27,097 nucleotides of DNA. It comes from Erysipelotrichaceae bacterium. Lineage in GTDB: Bacteria; Bacillota_I; Bacilli_A; Erysipelotrichales; Erysipelotrichaceae. The stretch spans positions 1 to 27,097 of the forward strand of contig JAFWKS010000449.1 in NCBI GenBank assembly GCA_017511325.1, in the 5' to 3' direction. The position numbers were made by a program, and so were the translations under genes. Position 1 is the stretch's first letter, and every line of letters starts with the position of its first letter. Positions 1 through 7,422 of this stretch are shown here, piece by piece. The notes beneath the pieces are model-generated. The model searched no databases, had not been told where the DNA came from, and saw only the letters and a list, made by a program, of their open reading frames with translations.

Positions 1-1
1 C

Positions 2-1714
2 TATGCCTATTGTTTTGAAACGCCGGCTGCCGTAAACGATAAATCTGTACAGTATGGAAATATTCATCATGTGATCAACTGCAATGATCCGATCACTTAT
101 CTTTATCCTGCTCAGTGGGAAATGTACCGCACCGGCGAGATATACCCGATCGGTGATCCTGACAAGATCATCACCGGAAGGATCTTTTCTATCGATGACT
201 CTGGCGCTGGTTTTGCGTATGCGAAAGAGATAAAAGAAACAGAGTATTTTGAAAGCCTGATAAAACTGATCAGCGAAACGACAACGCGGGAAAGGTATGC
301 GGATTATCAGACAAATCTGGGCAACGTTTTATGCTTCTATTTTGATCTAAGTGAAACGGAAATAGATACCTTAGTAAATTCCTTTAATGCGTTTAAAGAA
401 AGCATTATGGGCGATTATATGCTGCTGATCAAGATCCTTGCCCTTATTGGTGATCCTGGCGTAGAAAACGAACTGTATAATGATGTGACTGAAGGTCTGA
501 TCTCGACATACGAATCATCCTTTGGCGAAACAGAAAAACCAGCAGTATGTACAAGATTTATTGAACTTGCCCAAACAAATCTTAAACCGCTATTGCAGCT
601 TCTGGGTCCGATAGTCAGTAAAGATTTCAATACGATATTGGATTTTGAATATGGCGAGAATTACGATCTGGATATCCCGATGCAGATCGATGATGTCGCT
701 TCACTGTTCAATTTTGAAGGATTGTTCACCTTGGAAGAAGGCGGCACCAGGAAGATCAACGAAGAGGTTGTGGATGACTATCTGCAGATCATTCAAAGAG
801 TTGGAAAAATAATCGGCTATCATCTGGCATATGATATCGCATACAGTCAAAAAGAAGCTGTAGATGCGAAAGAATTCAAAGATTATTTCAACTGCATCTA
901 TGAGGTTGATGAAGAAACAGGCATAAAAATGTATGGGGCATTTGAAACAGCCTATGATAACGGTTATGTTGATGGCTCGCTTGCCGGTGCAGCAGCACAG
1001 GAAGGGTATGGATCAGCACCGCTGTTCCATCTGGCGACCCTTTTCTCCAACCTTTCCGAGATCATTGGTCCGCATTATCCAAAACCGGCAATGGATATGG
1101 TCAAGAGTAAAGACAGCTATTATGAACTTTCAAATGAGCTGGTAACAGAAGATATGGATTATCTTGACACTTCCATCTTCTATAACAGGACCAACAACGA
1201 GAATTACACGATCAAAACAGACAGAAGCTATGCGGAAATTCCAGCCGGAAATGCTGTAGACATGAAGATCCCTGCTTCGCCTGCTGCATTGATATTTGAA
1301 GGTGATCTTGAAGATGTGGTTGATTATCCTGCAGGTAGTTTGTGCTATTTTTATGGCGGAGAAGTATCTGAAGCTGATCTTGAGATACTGAAAAACGCCA
1401 TGAAGGAAAATGACGGCCTTGGTTATTTTGCTTTGGAACTTGATATCAGGATCAAAGATGATGATGGTGAAAGATCAGCCCAGCTGACAAAAGGCAATAT
1501 CCTTGTATCGGTTGAAGTGCCTGACGGCTTCATACAGGAAGGCGATATGGAATACTTTGTATTGCATTTGAAGAAAGATGGAAAAGTTGAACTGATCCCA
1601 GCTGAACTTGCAGGAAACTATTTGAGATTCAGGATCAATTCATTATCTCCATTCCTGTTCACCTTTAAAAAGAAGGTCAAAAGATATCAGATACCGGTCA
1701 CCGGAGTTGAATAA
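2..1714 (+). CDS. Class-3 lipase-like secreted/surface protein, 5'-truncated by window edge
   Basis: The reading frame is open from base 2, so the GTG at 71 is an internal codon and not the real start. The first visible residues (AYCFETPAAV, then YGNIHHVINCNDPITYLYP) match the region around the catalytic Asp of alpha/beta hydrolases of the lipase-3/DUF2974 type, where a 'tf.tP...nI.n.v...D.v..lp' pattern precedes the Asp. The nucleophile Ser (GxSxG) would lie before the window. About 400 further residues are acidic and helical and unrecognised, then a beta-rich C-terminal domain (about residues 380-540 counted from 71) ends in YQIPVTGVE and stop. IPVTG resembles an LPxTG sortase signal, but the hydrophobic segment and basic tail that should follow are absent. 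A small hairpin follows the stop. Role inferred: lipid or ester hydrolysis outside the cell; specificity unknown. Confidence 0.6.
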   Translation, partial: YAYCFETPAAVNDKSVQYGNIHHVINCNDPITYLYPAQWEMYRTGEIYPIGDPDKIITGRIFSIDDSGAGFAYAKEIKETEYFESLIKLISETTTRERYADYQTNLGNVLCFYFDLSETEIDTLVNSFNAFKESIMGDYMLLIKILALIGDPGVENELYNDVTEGLISTYESSFGETEKPAVCTRFIELAQTNLKPLLQLLGPIVSKDFNTILDFEYGENYDLDIPMQIDDVASLFNFEGLFTLEEGGTRKINEEVVDDYLQIIQRVGKIIGYHLAYDIAYSQKEAVDAKEFKDYFNCIYEVDEETGIKMYGAFETAYDNGYVDGSLAGAAAQEGYGSAPLFHLATLFSNLSEIIGPHYPKPAMDMVKSKDSYYELSNELVTEDMDYLDTSIFYNRTNNENYTIKTDRSYAEIPAGNAVDMKIPASPAALIFEGDLEDVVDYPAGSLCYFYGGEVSEADLEILKNAMKENDGLGYFALELDIRIKDDDGERSAQLTKGNILVSVEVPDGFIQEGDMEYFVLHLKKDGKVELIPAELAGNYLRFRINSLSPFLFTFKKKVKRYQIPVTGVE

Positions 1715-1719
1715 ATATA

Positions 1720-1739
1720 ATGATGCATGAAAGCATCAT
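1720..1739 (+). terminator. Hairpin after the lipase-like gene, no U tract
   Basis: A 7-bp inverted repeat ATGATGC/GCATCAT with a 6-nt loop starts six bases after the stop codon. It lacks a following T run, so it may be an mRNA 3' stabiliser rather than an intrinsic terminator. A second weak hairpin (AAGGAT/ATCCTT, 1781-1798, followed by TTTAA) is the more terminator-like of the two. Confidence 0.35.
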
Positions 1740-1861
1740 GTTGAAAATGAATCGTTAGAAAAGAAGCTTGAAGTGAGCTGAAGGATTTCAAGATCCTTTT
1801 AATACTTACAGGATCGATATGCATAAAAAGAATTAAAGTTTTATTTAAGGGAATTTTTCAG

Positions 1862-1878
1862 ATACAATCATATTGTAT
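1862..1878 (+). promoter_or_regulatory. -10 box inside an inverted repeat reaching the elaA start codon
   Basis: ATACAAT (1862-1868) and ATTGTAT (1872-1878) are a perfect 7-bp inverted repeat with a 3-nt spacer. The left arm contains a good -10 box (TACAAT, 1863-1868), and the right arm runs into the ATG at 1877. A start of transcription about 7 nt after the -10 would fall at or one base from the start codon, and there is no Shine-Dalgarno in range. The best -35 is poor (TTTATT, 1840-1845). A protein bound here could block transcription directly. Confidence 0.45.
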
Positions 1879-2302
1879 GGAATTGCTGGTAAAAAGATTT
1901 AATGATCTGAGCAATGATGAACTGTATATGATCTTAAAGACCAGGGTTGATGTCTTTGTAGTGGAACAGAACTGTCCTTATGAAGAGATAGACGACATGG
2001 ATCAGGGAGCTTTACATCTGTATCTGAAAGATGGTGAAAGGATCAAGGCCTATCTCAGGATCATTGACTGTGATGACCACGCCAAGATCGGCAGGGTCAT
2101 AGCCATAGACAGAAGAAAGGGCCTGGGAACAGAGATCATGAATGAGGCGATCAGAGTCTGCAAGAATGATCTGCACAAAGACAGGATCACGCTCGAAGCT
2201 CAGACTTATGTACAGGAATTCTATGAAAAGCTTGGTTTCAGGCAGGTATCGGAACCGTTCTATCTTGACGGTATCGAACATATAAAAATGATCAGAGAAT
2301 AA
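1877..2302 (+). CDS. elaA: ElaA-type GNAT N-acetyltransferase
   Basis: 141 residues, full length for ElaA (about 150). The N-terminal block LKTRVDVFVVEQNCPYEEIDDMD is the ElaA hallmark (R.dVFvvEQnCpY.eiD.D). The acetyl-CoA pyrophosphate-binding loop is visible as RVIAIDRRKGLGTEIMNEA (R/Q-x-x-G-x-G/A at RRKGLG, about residues 79-84), and the terminal beta strands contain AQTYVQEFYEKLGFRQVSEPFYLDGIEHIKM. Enzymes of this family transfer an acetyl group from acetyl-CoA to an amine; the physiological acceptor of ElaA is not established. The ATG is chosen because of the -10 box only 8 nt upstream and the good N-terminal family match. prsW begins 18 nt after the stop with its own strong Shine-Dalgarno, so the two are probably co-transcribed. 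Confidence 0.85.
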   Translation: MELLVKRFNDLSNDELYMILKTRVDVFVVEQNCPYEEIDDMDQGALHLYLKDGERIKAYLRIIDCDDHAKIGRVIAIDRRKGLGTEIMNEAIRVCKNDLHKDRITLEAQTYVQEFYEKLGFRQVSEPFYLDGIEHIKMIRE

Positions 2303-2319
2303 CTGAAAGGAGATCGATC

Positions 2320-3108
2320 ATGTTCTATTTTCTTGTATCACCGTTTCTTACATATAATGCCATTCTGATTGCAGCAGCAGTCATACCGGCTATATTCCTT
2401 CTGATCAGGGTCTACAGATCAGACAGGCTGGAGAAGGAGACTCCGATGCTTTTGGGAAGGCTTGTACTGGCAGGTATAGTCTCCACCCAGATCGCTTTGC
2501 TTCTGGAACGCATCTCCAGCAACATCCTTTATAATTTTGTGGATTATGATACGACCTTGTACAGAGTGCTGCTTTATTTTGTCTGTGTTGCCGTCTCTGA
2601 AGAAGGTGCCAAGTATTTCGTGCTTAAAAGGAATACCTGGAGATCTGTAGAATTCAACTGCATCTTTGACGGTCTGGTCTATGCGACTTTCGTTTCTCTG
2701 GGCTTTGCCTTGTGGGAGAACATCAGCTATGTCATGCACTATGGACTGACCAACGCAGTCGTCAGAGCCTTCACAGCTATCCCGGGTCATGCCTGCTTCG
2801 GCGTCTTCATGGGTGTGTTCTATTCCGCTTCCAAGATGTATTCATGCCGCGGTGATCGTTCAAGATCGAAGATGTTTGCCTTCCTGTCGGTACTCGTGCC
2901 GGTACTTATCCATGGTGCATATGACTATATCGCGACGATCAACTCAGAATACATAAGCTACTATTTCGTTGCCTTCATCATCGTGCTGTTTGTCGTTTCC
3001 AATATGATCATCAAAAATCTCTCAGCCAATGATCGCTACATGGATTTCCGCCCTCCTTATGAACAGAGTGGACAATTCTACGATGACAATGATAATGGAC
3101 CGTTCTAG
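2320..3108 (+). CDS. prsW: PrsW-family intramembrane metalloprotease
   Basis: 262 residues with about seven or eight hydrophobic segments. The PrsW/CPBP-superfamily motifs occur in order: EEGAK (94-98), FDGLVYA (116-122) with WEN (132-134), GHACFG (156-161) and HGAYD (198-202). These Glu and His residues are the expected metal ligands and catalytic residues. In Bacillus subtilis PrsW makes a site-1 cleavage of the anti-sigma factor RsiW; whether this homologue has such a substrate cannot be read here, and no sigma/anti-sigma pair lies nearby. GAAAGGAG lies 8 nt before the ATG. The cytoplasmic tail ends in NDNGPF; its last codons and the TAG stop lie inside a perfect palindrome shared with the convergent amidohydrolase gene. 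Confidence 0.82.
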   Translation: MFYFLVSPFLTYNAILIAAAVIPAIFLLIRVYRSDRLEKETPMLLGRLVLAGIVSTQIALLLERISSNILYNFVDYDTTLYRVLLYFVCVAVSEEGAKYFVLKRNTWRSVEFNCIFDGLVYATFVSLGFALWENISYVMHYGLTNAVVRAFTAIPGHACFGVFMGVFYSASKMYSCRGDRSRSKMFAFLSVLVPVLIHGAYDYIATINSEYISYYFVAFIIVLFVVSNMIIKNLSANDRYMDFRPPYEQSGQFYDDNDNGPF

Positions 3109-3119
3109 AACGGTCCATT
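3094..3119. terminator. Perfect 26-bp palindrome, bidirectional terminator made of two gene ends
   Basis: The sequence is its own reverse complement over 26 bases, centred on CTAG (3105-3108). It holds the last four codons of prsW and, on the other strand, the last four of the amidohydrolase gene, both read as N-G-P-F-stop. On the plus strand it is followed by GTTTTC, so it can act as an intrinsic terminator for prsW; the minus-strand side lacks a clear T run. The two TAG stops overlap by two bases. Confidence 0.7.
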
Positions 3120-4709
3120 GTTTTCATATACGCATTTTCCATTGAGATAGGTCTTTAGGACCTTTATTTTATGGATGGAGGATTTATCGATCGTAAATGG
3201 ATCTTCATCCAGTATCACGAAGTCTGCAAGATAACCTTCTTTTATCAGTCCCTTATAGTCTTCTTCAAAACTTGCTTTGGCAGAATTGATCGTAAAGGAA
3301 TCGATCGCTTCCTTGACAGAGAATGCCTGATCAGGAAGATATGGTCCTGTGCCGTCGATTGAAGTCCTGGTCACAGCACACTCAATGCCTTTAAGGGGAT
3401 GAGGGATCTCAACTGTGGCATCAGAAGCGTTGGAGACCGTCAGTCCGTTATCCATCAGCGTCTTCCAGTTGTAGCTGGTTGAAGCAAGCTCTTTGCCTAC
3501 TCTTTGTTCGACGATATGATTGTCATAATCAAGGAAGATCGACTGGGCATAGATGTGCAGCTTCAGTTTCTCCATCCTTTCAAGCTGATCAGCTCTGGAG
3601 ATCTGACAGTGGACGATGCCGTGTCTGTGGTCTTCTCTTGGATGATCCTTCAAGGCTTTGTCGATAGCATTGAGCACCTGATCAAGGCAGGCATCACCGA
3701 TGGCGTGGACTGCCACCTGCATGTCGTTCCTGTTGGCCAGATCGATCATTGCATTCATCTGTTCATCTGAGAACAGATTGAAGCCTTTTTCATTTTGATC
3801 ATCATGATAAGGATCACTTAAATGTGCGGTCCTGCCGCCAAGGGATCCGTCTCCCAGCATCTTTAAAGGTCCGATCTTAAACATCTTTGTACCTGTTTTG
3901 GTGATGTTTCCCTGATCGATGAATCTTTGAAGTTCTTCGATCTTGTCGAAGTTTGACTGTTCATATACTCTGACAGTCAGTTCGCCGCTTGTTTCAAGTT
4001 CCTTATATGCTTCGTTTACGGTTTCAAACGGGATCTCTCTGAATACGCAGTAGTCATCTGACTGTGACGAGGTGATGCCGAAGCTGTTTAGTGATCTTGC
4101 TCCGGATATGAGCATCTTCTTTATTTCTTCCTTGTCAGGAAGCGGTTTGAATTTCTGCAGAACTTCAATCGCATTATCGCAGAGAATGCCGTTTTCAAAA
4201 TCAATGGAGCCTCCTTCAGGAGCTATTGTGTTTTCATCTATCCCGACCAACTCCAGGATCCTGGAGTTGACAACACAGACGTGTCCGCATGCCCTGGTGA
4301 GCACGATCGGTATATCTTTGTTTATCGCATCAAGATCTTTCTTGGAAGGCATCCGGTCGGCATCGGTGAAGTAATCCTGATTCCAGCCTCTTCCGGCGAT
4401 CCAGGTCTTTTCATTTATTTCTTTTTCAGAAATAAACTTCTCTAGATATTCCAGCATCTCTTTCAAAGATGAAGTATGTTCATTCAATTTGGCCATCAGT
4501 AAGGATTGACCATAGTTGAGCAGGTGCATATGTGAATCATTGAAACCGGCACAGACGAACTTGCCTTTTAGATCGATTTTCTCATCTGTTTCAATTCCGA
4601 GTATCTCATCATTTGAACCGGTTTTGGAAAATTCGCCATCCTGCACGATAAAGGCTTCAACAAATCCGTTTCCTGTATAGATCTTTCCATTGTAGTAAGC
4701 TGTTTTCAT
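3105..4709 (-). CDS. YtcJ-like metal-dependent amidohydrolase (amidohydrolase family 3)
   Basis: 534 residues, normal for YtcJ/AepA-type proteins. The N-terminal composite beta-sandwich starts with AYYNGKIYTGNGFVEAF. Then come the metal-binding HMH (60-62), the bridging Lys in GPLKMLGDGSLGGRTA (Lys282), VAVHAIGD (His334), HGIVHCQ (His366) and the catalytic Asp in SNASDATVEIPHPLKGIE (Asp429). All ligands of the binuclear amidohydrolase barrel are therefore in place. Proteins of this group hydrolyse C-N bonds of amides or cyclic ureas/imides; the substrate is unknown. There is no signal peptide, so it is cytoplasmic. AGGAGAACAA precedes the ATG. The gene lies 18 bp downstream of the lipoprotein gene on the same strand, so they form a likely two-gene operon. 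Confidence 0.85.
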   Translation of the reverse strand: MKTAYYNGKIYTGNGFVEAFIVQDGEFSKTGSNDEILGIETDEKIDLKGKFVCAGFNDSHMHLLNYGQSLLMAKLNEHTSSLKEMLEYLEKFISEKEINEKTWIAGRGWNQDYFTDADRMPSKKDLDAINKDIPIVLTRACGHVCVVNSRILELVGIDENTIAPEGGSIDFENGILCDNAIEVLQKFKPLPDKEEIKKMLISGARSLNSFGITSSQSDDYCVFREIPFETVNEAYKELETSGELTVRVYEQSNFDKIEELQRFIDQGNITKTGTKMFKIGPLKMLGDGSLGGRTAHLSDPYHDDQNEKGFNLFSDEQMNAMIDLANRNDMQVAVHAIGDACLDQVLNAIDKALKDHPREDHRHGIVHCQISRADQLERMEKLKLHIYAQSIFLDYDNHIVEQRVGKELASTSYNWKTLMDNGLTVSNASDATVEIPHPLKGIECAVTRTSIDGTGPYLPDQAFSVKEAIDSFTINSAKASFEEDYKGLIKEGYLADFVILDEDPFTIDKSSIHKIKVLKTYLNGKCVYENNGPF

Positions 4710-4727
4710 TTGTTCTCCTAACTGTGA

Positions 4728-6119
4728 TTAATTTTTAATTTCAATACCTATGACATATTCCTGTGAAGTCGGATGTTTAGGTTGTGCATAATCATAGGCT
4801 CTGCCGATGCAGGCCTTGACTTCAGAACCTGTCGGAACCAGGACTGTGCAGTTTTCTCCTCTGCCATTGATATCTCCTACGCAATATACTCCATCATATG
4901 TATAAGCCAGCGACATCACCTGTTTTCCGATAGGATAGTAAGAATCATTCAGTTTCTGTACCATCTCTTCTGCGCTTTCAAATCCGTGCCACAATTCTTT
5001 GTTGCTTTCCCAGGCGTTGTCACCACTTAAATAATACGAAGGACTTACAAGATAGTACTTACCGTTATCCTTGAAGTAATTGATCGCATGTCCGTCGAGC
5101 CCGTCAGGGGAATCCTTGCTTTCGCACCACATGTTTACATAACCGAATTCCTCATAATCATCGTCAAGCAGATATTTGAGCAGGGTGCTTGTTGAGGTGC
5201 ATTGACCTTCTTTTAATATCAGAGATTCAACTCCTGAGATCGTATAGAAGAAGTTGTCATCCCGATAACAGATATTCCCTACATCTCCTCCATTGTATTC
5301 GCTGGTTTCTACCAGACTGTTCATCTTTGAAGCCTTGAATCCACATTTCTTGACGAAAGTTATTGCATCAGGTATCGTTTCTATCTTGTTTTTAACAGCT
5401 TCATAATCCTTGCTGTTCAAAGTATTCATCAGATCATCTATATCTTCTTTATCAAGTTTCGGGAGGCCATAATCCAAAAGGAAATCGAATCCATTGAACG
5501 AATAAAAAAGATCATCGTCCTGCATCTTTACAGCTAAAGGATTCCCGTCAGCATCTTTAGGTGTATAGAAAGATCTGATGAAATCATATGGGCAGCCGCT
5601 GTTTACGGCATCCATAAGTTCTTCTTTGGAATCAAACGACCCTTTTTCAAGATCATAGCCTTCCAGCCACTGATACTTTTCATCAAGGACTGAAAACGGA
5701 TCGAGCAGATAATACTTTCCATTGGCTTTGATGCTTAACAGATAATAGGATATATCTCTGTCATATTGATCGGCATTATATAAAACTATTGGATCGATCT
5801 CTTCGTAGTCGCCGTTCAAGAGCGTGATGAAGCTGTTTACATACATCCTCTTATCAGAGCCTTTTGAAGACTTGTTTTCCATGAATACCAGGGCATCCGC
5901 ATAGTTGCTGATATCATCAGCCATATCCTTGACATCTTTCCTTCTCTTTTCCTTTAATTCATCTACTTTGAATCCGGGCTTTCCTAAAGCAGAAGGGATC
6001 TCAAAGCCTGCATATACATAGACTTCTTCGCCCAATCTTTGTAGAGTCTTTGTTTGAGAACAGCCAAAAAGACAGGCAATCATAAAAACTGTAAGTAATG
6101 ATTTAATCAAACTTTTCAT
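4728..6119 (-). CDS. Lipoprotein with duplicated transglutaminase-like domain
   Basis: 463 residues. The signal peptide ends in a lipobox (LFGC, Cys20), so the protein is probably anchored outside the membrane. The C-terminal half has a papain/transglutaminase-like arrangement: ILKEGQCTSTSTLLKYLL (Cys307), GHAINYFKDNGKYYLVSP (His344), but Ser359 stands where the family Asp is expected. Residues about 94-180 repeat the same pattern: a helix, then DYEEI, then KANGKYYLLDPFSVL and KEELMDAV. In that copy the Asp (Asp140) is present, while Cys and His are replaced. Family function cannot be assigned beyond a possible peptide or cell-wall cysteine hydrolase or transferase, or a binding-only derivative. 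A promoter (TTTACA-17-TATAGA) lies 20 bp upstream, and GAGG lies 8 nt before the ATG. Confidence 0.6.
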   Translation of the reverse strand: MKSLIKSLLTVFMIACLFGCSQTKTLQRLGEEVYVYAGFEIPSALGKPGFKVDELKEKRRKDVKDMADDISNYADALVFMENKSSKGSDKRMYVNSFITLLNGDYEEIDPIVLYNADQYDRDISYYLLSIKANGKYYLLDPFSVLDEKYQWLEGYDLEKGSFDSKEELMDAVNSGCPYDFIRSFYTPKDADGNPLAVKMQDDDLFYSFNGFDFLLDYGLPKLDKEDIDDLMNTLNSKDYEAVKNKIETIPDAITFVKKCGFKASKMNSLVETSEYNGGDVGNICYRDDNFFYTISGVESLILKEGQCTSTSTLLKYLLDDDYEEFGYVNMWCESKDSPDGLDGHAINYFKDNGKYYLVSPSYYLSGDNAWESNKELWHGFESAEEMVQKLNDSYYPIGKQVMSLAYTYDGVYCVGDINGRGENCTVLVPTGSEVKACIGRAYDYAQPKHPTSQEYVIGIEIKN

Positions 6120-6138
6120 AGTGCCAACCTCATCTATA

Positions 6139-6167
6139 TCTATATTTTATTGAATTGATCCTGTAAA
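6139..6167 (-). promoter_or_regulatory. Promoter of the lipoprotein-amidohydrolase operon
   Basis: On the minus strand, TTTACA (6167-6162) and TATAGA (6144-6139) are separated by 17 bp, followed by a short leader to the ATG at 6119. A 7-bp inverted repeat (CGATCAT/ATGATCG, 6178-6195) sits just upstream, between this promoter and the divergent DUF3810 gene. Confidence 0.55.
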
Positions 6168-6206
6168 TGTGAAATAACGATCATGTTTATGATCGATTAG
6201 ATATTA

Positions 6207-6237
6207 TTGATAATGCGGTTTCGATAATTGGTATACT
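6207..6237 (+). promoter_or_regulatory. Putative promoter of the DUF3810 gene (leaderless arrangement)
   Basis: TTGATA (6207-6212) and TATACT (6232-6237) are separated by 19 bp, longer than ideal. Only 7 bases separate the -10 from the GTG start at 6245, so the transcript would begin at or next to the start codon. A TAA in the same frame at 6239-6241 excludes any earlier start. Confidence 0.45.
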
Positions 6238-6244
6238 TTAAGAA

Positions 6245-7318
6245 GTGAAAAAGCTGATCATTGGAGCATTGCTGTTTGTATTGGATGGATTGGGGATGTT
6301 GCTCTTTAAAAGCTTTCCTGATCTTTTCTTTCCGACTTACAGAAACATTTCGAAGAAGTGGATAGGATCGCTCAGTACTATAACCGGTATCTTTCCTTTT
6401 TCTGTTTGGGATATCCTGATGGTCCTTCTGATCATCCTTGCGATAGTAAGTCTCATTGTTTCGATCAGAAAAAAGAAATTCCTCAAATGGGCATGTGACG
6501 TTTTCCTGATCGTTTCCATATCGTGCTTTATTGCGGTATACGGGTGGATGCTGAACCACTATGCACCGGATCTTTCTGCTTATATCGACCTCGATGTGAA
6601 ACAATACAGTGTCGAACAGCTGAATGATGCCTGTGAATACTATCTGTTAAAAGCCGGTGAATTATCTGTAAAGATGGACAGAGATGAAGAGTATCATCTT
6701 AAAGATTATGACGTATACCAAACAGGAGAGATTGCAGGAAAGGCTTATAAAAACATCGAGGACAATTATCCGATCTTCAAAGGATCTGATGCCAGGGTCA
6801 AGAGTTTTTCTTTGATCGGTGATTACCTCTTGTATAACGATATCGTCGGGATGTTTATGCCGCTTGATGGTGAAGCAAGTGTCTGTGCTCATGCCGCAGA
6901 TGTGCAGCTTCCTTACTATATGTGTCATGAAGCAGCTCATCGTCTGGGACTTGCGAGTGAACAGGAAGCAAACTTTGCAGCGTTCATGGCATGTGCAAAC
7001 AATGAAGATGAACGTTTTTTATACAGCGGTTATTATATGGCCTTTTCCTATTGTTTCTCATCTTTATATAGAAGCGATCCTGAAAAAGCTTTAGCGCTTT
7101 ATGAAAAATACAGTGAGGACAAAGGCGTCCTTCTTGTGAGATATGACAGAAGCGATGCGGCAGAACTGTATAAGAAATACGAATCAAAACTATCGGAGAT
7201 ATCTGACCATATCAACGATACATATCTGAAAACTTTTTCTGAAGAAGACGGCATTAAGTCGTATGGCATGGTCACAGATTATCTCATCGCATATCATCTG
7301 AAAGCAAATAAGCAGTAA
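6245..7318 (+). CDS. DUF3810 membrane protein, zinc-metalloprotease candidate
   Basis: 357 residues. Three hydrophobic segments fill about the first 105 residues (around 3-22, 55-73, 82-102), followed by a domain outside the third segment. That domain contains CHEAAHRLGLASEQEANFAAFMA: HEAAH (228-232) is a zincin HExxH site, and Glu239 or Glu241 can be the third ligand, as is typical of DUF3810. This supports a membrane-anchored metalloprotease, but no substrate is known for the family. The start is GTG because an in-frame stop lies two codons before it; there is no Shine-Dalgarno. It is transcribed divergently from the lipoprotein operon. The 3' flank carries an AT-rich palindrome (7329-7342) that may also end this transcript. 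Confidence 0.72.
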   Translation: MKKLIIGALLFVLDGLGMLLFKSFPDLFFPTYRNISKKWIGSLSTITGIFPFSVWDILMVLLIILAIVSLIVSIRKKKFLKWACDVFLIVSISCFIAVYGWMLNHYAPDLSAYIDLDVKQYSVEQLNDACEYYLLKAGELSVKMDRDEEYHLKDYDVYQTGEIAGKAYKNIEDNYPIFKGSDARVKSFSLIGDYLLYNDIVGMFMPLDGEASVCAHAADVQLPYYMCHEAAHRLGLASEQEANFAAFMACANNEDERFLYSGYYMAFSYCFSSLYRSDPEKALALYEKYSEDKGVLLVRYDRSDAAELYKKYESKLSEISDHINDTYLKTFSEEDGIKSYGMVTDYLIAYHLKANKQ

Positions 7319-7328
7319 AAATAATAAA

Positions 7329-7363
7329 TGAAAATATTTTCATATAAGTGTAAAACGTTTACA
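7329..7363. promoter_or_regulatory. Two operator-like palindromes before the opp promoter
   Basis: TGAAAATATTTTCA (7329-7342) is a perfect 14-bp palindrome. TGTAAAACGTTTACA (7349-7363) is a 6-3-6 inverted repeat whose right edge lies 6 bp before the -35 box of the oppA promoter. The second resembles LacI/CcpA-family operators (cre: TGWAANCGNTNWCA) but is one base too long for cre. The regulator is not identified. Confidence 0.4.
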
Positions 7364-7369
7364 TTTTTA

Positions 7370-7398
7370 TTGACATTCGTTTTCATTTGATTGATAAT
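7370..7398 (+). promoter_or_regulatory. Strong SigA-type promoter of oppABCDF
   Basis: Consensus TTGACA (7370-7375), a 17-bp spacer and GATAAT (7393-7398). An ideal AGGAGG (7409-7414) follows, 8 nt before the oppA ATG, giving a short leader of about 17 nt. This is the best promoter and ribosome site combination in the window. Confidence 0.75.
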
Positions 7399-7422
7399 AA
7401 TTCATTATAGGAGGATTTCTAG

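Noticed and set aside
71..73. GTG as start of the first protein
   Set aside because: The frame is open to the window edge, and the residues before it (AYCFETPAAV) fit the lipase-like family, so the gene begins outside the window.
6197..6604. 135-codon minus-strand ORF
   Set aside because: It is antisense to the start of the DUF3810 gene, has no family resemblance and no ribosome site.
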